Assembly: GCA_903845465.1 (NCBI GenBank)
Contig: CAIMXQ010000088.1
Coordinates: 1-10,712 of the forward strand
Origin: an uncultured Actinomycetes bacterium
Lineage (GTDB): Bacteria > Actinomycetota > Actinomycetes > Nanopelagicales > Nanopelagicaceae
Direction of reading: 5' to 3'
Length of the DNA: 10,712 nt
Of this stretch, positions 6,608 through 10,712 are shown one piece after another. The notes beneath the pieces are model-generated. The model saw only the letters and a program-made list of their open reading frames with translations. It made no database searches and was not told the origin of the DNA. A program made the position numbers and the translations under genes. Positions within the stretch are counted from its first letter, which is position 1. Every line of letters begins with the position of its first letter.

Positions 6608-8518
6608 ATGTCTGACCTTACTGGCGAGCTCATTGATGGGCGCTATCAGCTCATTCGCCAGATGGCTTCCGGTGGAATGGCGAGTATCTACGAAGCGCTC
6701 GACACTCGTCTGGACCGCAAGGTCGCAGTCAAAATCATGCACTCACACCTTGCGCAAGATGAGCAATTTGTAGAGCGTTTCATTCGTGAGGCAAAGGCTG
6801 CTGCTGCCTTGTCCCATCCCAATATCGTTGCAGTGCAAGATCAAGGTTGGAATCAAAATGGAACTCCAGCAATCTTTCTCGTAATGGAAATGATTGATGG
6901 CCATACTCTTCGCGAATACCTCAACGAACAAGGCAAGCTATCGACTAAAGATGGAATTAAGTTTCTGCTACCTGTACTGAGTGCGCTCTCTGCTGCTCAT
7001 AAGATTGGCATCGTACATCGCGATATTAAACCTGAAAATATTTTGATCTCTAAAGAGGGCCGCATCAAGATTGCAGATTTCGGCCTTGCGAAAGGTCCAC
7101 TTATTGGCGGCACGCTCACCGCTGAATCCAGCGTCATTCTTGGAAGTGTTTCCTACCTCTCCCCTGAGCAAGTTCAACGCGGGGTCGCAGATTCTCGTAG
7201 TGATATTTACTCCATCGGAATAACAGCATTTGAGATTTTTACTGGAAAGAAGCCTTTCGAAGGCGATGCGCCGATTCAGATTGCTTACATGCATGTCAAC
7301 AATCGAGTTCCGCGAGTAAGCACGCTAGTTTCGCAAATTCCAGAAAAACTTGATGATCTAATTTTCCACGCTACGAGTGTGAATCCAGATGAACGCCCGC
7401 GAGATGCAACGGCTTTCTATGACCAGCTTTCTTCAATTAGCGCTGCGCTCAACCCACAAGAGAACCAACTCAGCCTCGAACTAGATATTCCTATCGAGCC
7501 GATGCGCCCAAAGAGTGCTCGCAAATCACTGCGCAAGAAAGTTCAAGAGCTCACTGCAGCGATACCTGTCCCTTCGATTACACCTAAAGCTCAAGAGACA
7601 ACTCAAGAGATTGCAAACCGGAAGAAGGCAAGTAAGCGTGTACGACGAAACCGCAAGATTGCTCTCGTACTCGCAGTAGGTGTCGGAATTTTAGGTTGGT
7701 ACTTACTAATCGGCCCAGGCTCACGCATTGTTGTTCCTTCAACAATCGGTGCGACACAAAGTGAAGTCACTGCAGCGCTAAATCCACTCGGCCTGACTTC
7801 GATAGTTAAGGAACAACAATTTAGTGAAGATATCGCCGAAGGCCTTGTCATCCAATCGATTCCACAAGGCGGAGGTCGCATTGATCAGGGTGGCGTAGTC
7901 AAACTCATCATCTCTAAAGGTCCAGAACGTTACTTGCTTCCATCCATCGCAGGCCTTACACCAGATGCTGCAGCAAAGGTATTAGCAAAATTCCCGCTTT
8001 CACTTCAAGCCAATTCAGAAGAGTTCAGCGCTAAGGTTCCAAAGGGTTATGTCATTGATTCAAATCCACCTGCTGGTGAGAAGGTGAAGCGAGATGCAAT
8101 TGTCGTAATTCGCGTCTCTAAAGGCATCGAGCAGATTGCTCTGACTTCCTATATCGGCAAGAGTTCTGATCAAGCTCTCAATGAATTGCAATCCGCCGGA
8201 TTTAACGTAGTTTCAACATATGGGTTTAGCGAAACACAACTTGCTGGTGAAGTCATTTCTCAGAAACCTGCAGGAGGTGGCACTGCCGATAAAGGCGCAA
8301 AGGTCACGTTGGTGATTTCAAAGGGAACGCAATTCGCCTACATCCCTAATCTCTTCTCGATTGAAGAAGGTAAAGCGGTCCAATCTCTCAAAGATCTCGA
8401 TCTCAAAGTTGTCGTGAAAAAGATTGGCAAAAAGAGCGTTAAAAAGGTGACAAGTATTTCACCGAAGGTTGGAAGCAAGGTTAAACGTGGCAGTACTGTG
8501 ACCATCACAGTAGGGTAG
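6608..8518 (+). CDS. Membrane Ser/Thr protein kinase with four PASTA domains (PknL/PknB type)
   Basis: A 636-residue transmembrane kinase. The N-terminal kinase domain is about residues 13-285: glycine loop ASGGMASIY (20-28; the usual first Gly is Ala), ATP lysine K42 in VAVKIM, HRDIKPENIL (H137, D139), DFGLAK (D157), and an activation segment with GGTLTAESS leading to LGSVSYLSPEQ. A linker rich in Lys/Arg (RKKASKRVRRNRK) precedes one membrane helix at about 351-370. Four extracellular PASTA repeats follow at about 373-440, 441-508, 509-575 and 576-636, each ending near ISKG or ITVG; PASTA domains bind muropeptides or lipid II in related kinases. The LGSVSYLSPEQVQRG stretch resembles PknL more than PknB. 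Start ATG 6608 is chosen because the kinase fold begins right after it; the longer frame from 6548 overlaps the upstream gene. Likely role: cell-wall or growth signalling. Confidence 0.93.
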   Translation: MSDLTGELIDGRYQLIRQMASGGMASIYEALDTRLDRKVAVKIMHSHLAQDEQFVERFIREAKAAAALSHPNIVAVQDQGWNQNGTPAIFLVMEMIDGHTLREYLNEQGKLSTKDGIKFLLPVLSALSAAHKIGIVHRDIKPENILISKEGRIKIADFGLAKGPLIGGTLTAESSVILGSVSYLSPEQVQRGVADSRSDIYSIGITAFEIFTGKKPFEGDAPIQIAYMHVNNRVPRVSTLVSQIPEKLDDLIFHATSVNPDERPRDATAFYDQLSSISAALNPQENQLSLELDIPIEPMRPKSARKSLRKKVQELTAAIPVPSITPKAQETTQEIANRKKASKRVRRNRKIALVLAVGVGILGWYLLIGPGSRIVVPSTIGATQSEVTAALNPLGLTSIVKEQQFSEDIAEGLVIQSIPQGGGRIDQGGVVKLIISKGPERYLLPSIAGLTPDAAAKVLAKFPLSLQANSEEFSAKVPKGYVIDSNPPAGEKVKRDAIVVIRVSKGIEQIALTSYIGKSSDQALNELQSAGFNVVSTYGFSETQLAGEVISQKPAGGGTADKGAKVTLVISKGTQFAYIPNLFSIEEGKAVQSLKDLDLKVVVKKIGKKSVKKVTSISPKVGSKVKRGSTVTITVG

Positions 8519-8522
8519 GCAA

Positions 8523-9386
8523 ATGTCTCAAGCCACAAAGAAACCTCGCATCGGCGCTCACACTCCTACATCTGGCGGTATGGCAAAGCGTTCGATTGCC
8601 TATGCAGAGTTAACGCAAGCAGAAGCAATTCAAGTCTTTACATCTAATCCACGCGGTTGGGCGATGCCTGAAACCAATCTTGAAGCCGATGCCATTTTCC
8701 GAGAAAAAGCTGAAGCACTTGATATCGAGACTTATGTGCATGCTCCTTTTCTCATCAACTTAGGTTCACCTACTGAGGAGACATACAAGAATTCACTCGC
8801 TTCAACTGCGTACTCACTCAAGCGCGGGCAAGAGATCGGTGCACTTGGAGTTGTCGTTCACACTGGGTCTGCCGTAAAGGAAGATAACGTCGACAATGCG
8901 TGGAAGCAGATTAAGAAAGGCGTCATGCCTATTCTTGAAGCGCTCGATGATGATGCGCCATATCTTCTTCTTGAACCAACAGCTGGCCAAGGTCAATCAC
9001 TGGTCAAGCGCCTTGAAGATTTAGAGAATTATCTCAAAGCTCTTGAATACCATCCAAAGGTCGGTATCTGTCTTGATACCTGCCACGTCTTTGCAGCAGG
9101 ACATGACATTGCGAAAAAGGGCGGGATGAAAGAGACGCTCGATCTCTTGGTTCAAGTCGCTGGCATTGAACGTATTCAGCTTATTCATGCCAATGACTCG
9201 ATGGATGTATGTGGTGCGCTGAAAGATCGCCACCAAAATATTGGTAAAGGTTTCATCGGCGTCGATCCATTTGCAGAACTTCTCAAGCACCCTGCTGTCG
9301 TAAATGCGCCCCTCATTCTTGAAACTCCTGGAATGGAGCCAGAACATGGTGAGGAAATCGCTCTCTTAAAGAAATTACGTGGATGA
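8523..9386 (+). CDS. nfo: Deoxyribonuclease IV (AP endonuclease, endonuclease IV)
   Basis: Cleaves DNA 5' to abasic sites in base excision repair; a cytosolic trizinc TIM-barrel enzyme. The 287-residue length is normal. All nine expected zinc-ligand positions can be matched: H73 (YVHAPFLINL), H113 (VVHTG), Glu in LLLEPTAGQG, Asp and His in CLDTCHVFAAGHD, His in LIHANDS, Asp and His in KDRHQNIGKG, and Glu in LILETPG. The N-terminal IGAHTPTSGGM block is also typical. The start ATG 8523 lies 4 nt after the kinase stop with a G-rich ribosome binding site (AGGGTAGG) that overlaps the end of that gene. The stop overlaps the next ATG as ATGA. Its placement behind a PASTA kinase looks like operon packing rather than a functional link. 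Confidence 0.95.
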   Translation: MSQATKKPRIGAHTPTSGGMAKRSIAYAELTQAEAIQVFTSNPRGWAMPETNLEADAIFREKAEALDIETYVHAPFLINLGSPTEETYKNSLASTAYSLKRGQEIGALGVVVHTGSAVKEDNVDNAWKQIKKGVMPILEALDDDAPYLLLEPTAGQGQSLVKRLEDLENYLKALEYHPKVGICLDTCHVFAAGHDIAKKGGMKETLDLLVQVAGIERIQLIHANDSMDVCGALKDRHQNIGKGFIGVDPFAELLKHPAVVNAPLILETPGMEPEHGEEIALLKKLRG

Positions 9387-10243
9387 GTTCTTCGCACGCA
9401 GTCAAAATGCGGATTGCTCCTTGGGCTCTTCTCTCAGTTTCAGCAGCATGGGGAATGGCCTTTGTTGTGATGAAGGATGCAATCGAGCGACAGAGCGTCA
9501 ATAACTTTCTCTTCACTCGTTTCTCTCTTGCAGTAATCGTCATGGTGGCCCTCAAACCTCAGGTACTAAAACAATTAAACCGAGGGCTCATTCTGCGCGC
9601 TGGCTCTGCTGGAATTTTTCTAGGACTTGGTTATATCTTCCAAACATTTGGATTGGCGCGAACAGGTGCCGCCATTGCTGGTTTTGTTACCGGTCTCTAC
9701 GTTGTCTTTACACCGCTGCTTGCATACTTCTTTCTCAAAGAGCGCCTTACCAAATTGATTTGGGCTTGCGTATTGCTTGCAACGATTGGACTCGGATTGC
9801 TTTCAATTCATGGCTTCTCGGTTGGAATTGGAGAGATGCTTGTACTTGCAAGTGCTTTCTTCTTCGGCGCACACATCATCGCCTTGGGAAAATGGTCTTC
9901 AGGCCGCGATGCATATGCGATGACAGTCGTGCAGCTTGCAATGTGCGCGCTCTTATCTGGGATTGCATCAATACCTGGCGGGTATTCAGCTCCCCCAGAT
10001 TCTGGTGTCTGGGCAGTTGTCATCTTCACTGCGGTGATCTGCACGGCGATTGCATTTGTTGTACAAACGTGGTCTCAGGCTCATATGAGTACGTCGAAGG
10101 TAGCTGTCATCCTTACAATGGAAGTTGTCTTTGCTGCGATCTTTGCAATCATCTTTGGTGGTGAACACTTGACCCTGCAGGCTACTCTTGGAGGACTGAT
10201 GGTGCTCACAGCTATGTTCATCATTGTTCTCAAGGAGAATTAG
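9383..10243 (+). CDS. EamA/DMT-superfamily permease
   Basis: A 286-residue integral membrane protein with about ten hydrophobic segments in two EamA repeats. Repeat 1 starts PWALLSVSAAWGMAFVVMKDAI and ends TGLYVVFTPLLAYFFLKERL; repeat 2 starts GIGEMLVLASAFFFGAHIIAL and ends ILTMEVVFAAIFAIIFGGEHL. The ...PLLAYFFLKERLT and MEVVFAAIFA...GE..T signatures are standard for drug/metabolite transporters. These export or import small metabolites such as amino acids or nucleobases; the substrate cannot be assigned. The start overlaps the nfo stop by 4 nt (ATGA), implying translational coupling; the ATG at 9407 is a possible later start. The threonine aldolase gene follows after 3 nt, which hints weakly at amino-acid traffic, but this is speculative. 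Confidence 0.9.
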   Translation: MSSSHAVKMRIAPWALLSVSAAWGMAFVVMKDAIERQSVNNFLFTRFSLAVIVMVALKPQVLKQLNRGLILRAGSAGIFLGLGYIFQTFGLARTGAAIAGFVTGLYVVFTPLLAYFFLKERLTKLIWACVLLATIGLGLLSIHGFSVGIGEMLVLASAFFFGAHIIALGKWSSGRDAYAMTVVQLAMCALLSGIASIPGGYSAPPDSGVWAVVIFTAVICTAIAFVVQTWSQAHMSTSKVAVILTMEVVFAAIFAIIFGGEHLTLQATLGGLMVLTAMFIIVLKEN

Positions 10244-10246
10244 GCA

Positions 10247-10712
10247 ATGGCAATAGACCTTCGTTCAGATACTGTCACTAAACCCAGCGCCGCAATGCGC
10301 CAAGCGATGGCTGCTGCTGAAGTCGGCGATGATGTCTATGGGGACGATCCCACTGTGAACTCACTTGAAGAACGTATTGCTGCAATGTTTGGGCATGAGG
10401 CCGGACTCTTTGCACCTACTGGTTCACTCGCTAATCAATTAGCAATCCGCACCTTAGTTAAACCAGGTGAAGAACTTCTCGTTGAAACTCGTGGGCACAT
10501 TGTTCGCGCTGAACTTGGAGCCGCTGCAGCATTTAGCGGAATCACCACTCGTACATGGCCAGCTGTGGATGGGCTCTTAAAGGCAGAAGATCCACTTGCA
10601 ATCGCCCATGAAAATGCAGGCCCTTACTTGGTTTCAACAAAAGCAATTGCTGTCGAAAATACCCACAACTTTGGTGGCGGAACAGTGCAGCCAATTGAGG
10701 AAATTGCAAAAC
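10247..10712 (+). CDS. ltaE: Low-specificity L-threonine aldolase, N-terminal part; 3' end outside window
   Basis: A PLP-dependent fold-type I enzyme that cleaves L-threonine (and often L-allo-threonine) to glycine and acetaldehyde. The open frame runs from ATG 10247 to the window edge (155 codons plus one base). The start MAIDLRSDTVTKPS and then AEVGDDVYGDDPTVNSLEERIA are diagnostic for threonine aldolases, followed by GLFAPTGSLANQLAIRT (phosphate-binding region), ETRGHIVRAELGA (with the His that stacks on PLP) and VENTHNFGGGTV. The PLP lysine should lie beyond the window, so catalytic completeness cannot be checked. GGAG at 10233-10236 is a plausible ribosome binding site, 10 nt before the ATG. 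It continues the tightly packed operon. The related beta-eliminating lyases (tryptophanase/tyrosine phenol-lyase family) are less likely given the N-terminal signature. Confidence 0.93.
   Translation, partial: MAIDLRSDTVTKPSAAMRQAMAAAEVGDDVYGDDPTVNSLEERIAAMFGHEAGLFAPTGSLANQLAIRTLVKPGEELLVETRGHIVRAELGAAAAFSGITTRTWPAVDGLLKAEDPLAIAHENAGPYLVSTKAIAVENTHNFGGGTVQPIEEIAK

Noticed and set aside
9760..10164. Open frame of 134 residues on the + strand overlapping the permease
   Set aside because: It lies wholly inside the EamA gene in another frame, has a Cys/Trp-rich composition typical of a shadow, and matches no known family.

Overview
The window looks like a compact chromosomal segment from a low-to-mid GC actinobacterium. 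The best guess is a freshwater planktonic lineage such as the acI group (Ca. Nanopelagicales). This guess rests on actinobacterial-type protein motifs (an IdsA-like prenyl synthase, an actinobacterial CrtI C-terminus, a PknL-like PASTA kinase), almost no intergenic DNA, and a carotenoid cluster in the order crtE-crtI-crtB. The lineage call is inference; no rRNA or other marker gene is present.

Layout. (1) 1-456, + strand: the 3' end of a CrtI/CrtD-type carotenoid desaturase. (2) 443-1974, - strand: a two-gene operon of metF and a CDP-alcohol phosphatidyltransferase, joined by an ATGA overlap and converging on the desaturase with a 14-nt overlap. (3) 1976-5406, + strand: crtE, crtI and crtB, packed stop-to-start, supplying GGPP, joining two GGPP into phytoene and desaturating it. 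crtE starts 1 nt from the likely start of divergent metF. (4) 5411-5498: a TPP riboswitch beginning only 4 nt after the crtB stop. It leads into a PnuC-family transporter (a likely thiamine transporter, PnuT), which overlaps by 35 nt a small P-loop kinase of the uridine-kinase-like type. (5) 6608-10712: a PknL-like Ser/Thr kinase with four PASTA domains, endonuclease IV, an EamA/DMT-family permease and a truncated threonine aldolase. These are spaced by 10 nt or less or overlap, so they are probably co-transcribed.

How the genes work together. The carotenoid genes form a pathway from prenyl diphosphates to a desaturated C40 carotene; no lycopene cyclase or later tailoring gene is visible, apart from the partial desaturase at the left edge. 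The riboswitch points to thiamine uptake. PnuC-type carriers are facilitators that depend on intracellular phosphorylation to trap their substrate, so the overlapping kinase is a candidate trapping enzyme. That link is the most interesting hypothesis here. The metF / prenyl synthase / PknL-like kinase neighbourhood resembles the Rv2172c-Rv2173-Rv2176 region of Mycobacterium tuberculosis as I recall it, with the carotenoid and thiamine genes lying between the conserved members.

I see no tRNA, rRNA, CRISPR array, transposase, attachment site or replication origin. No gene-free stretch exceeds 100 bases.
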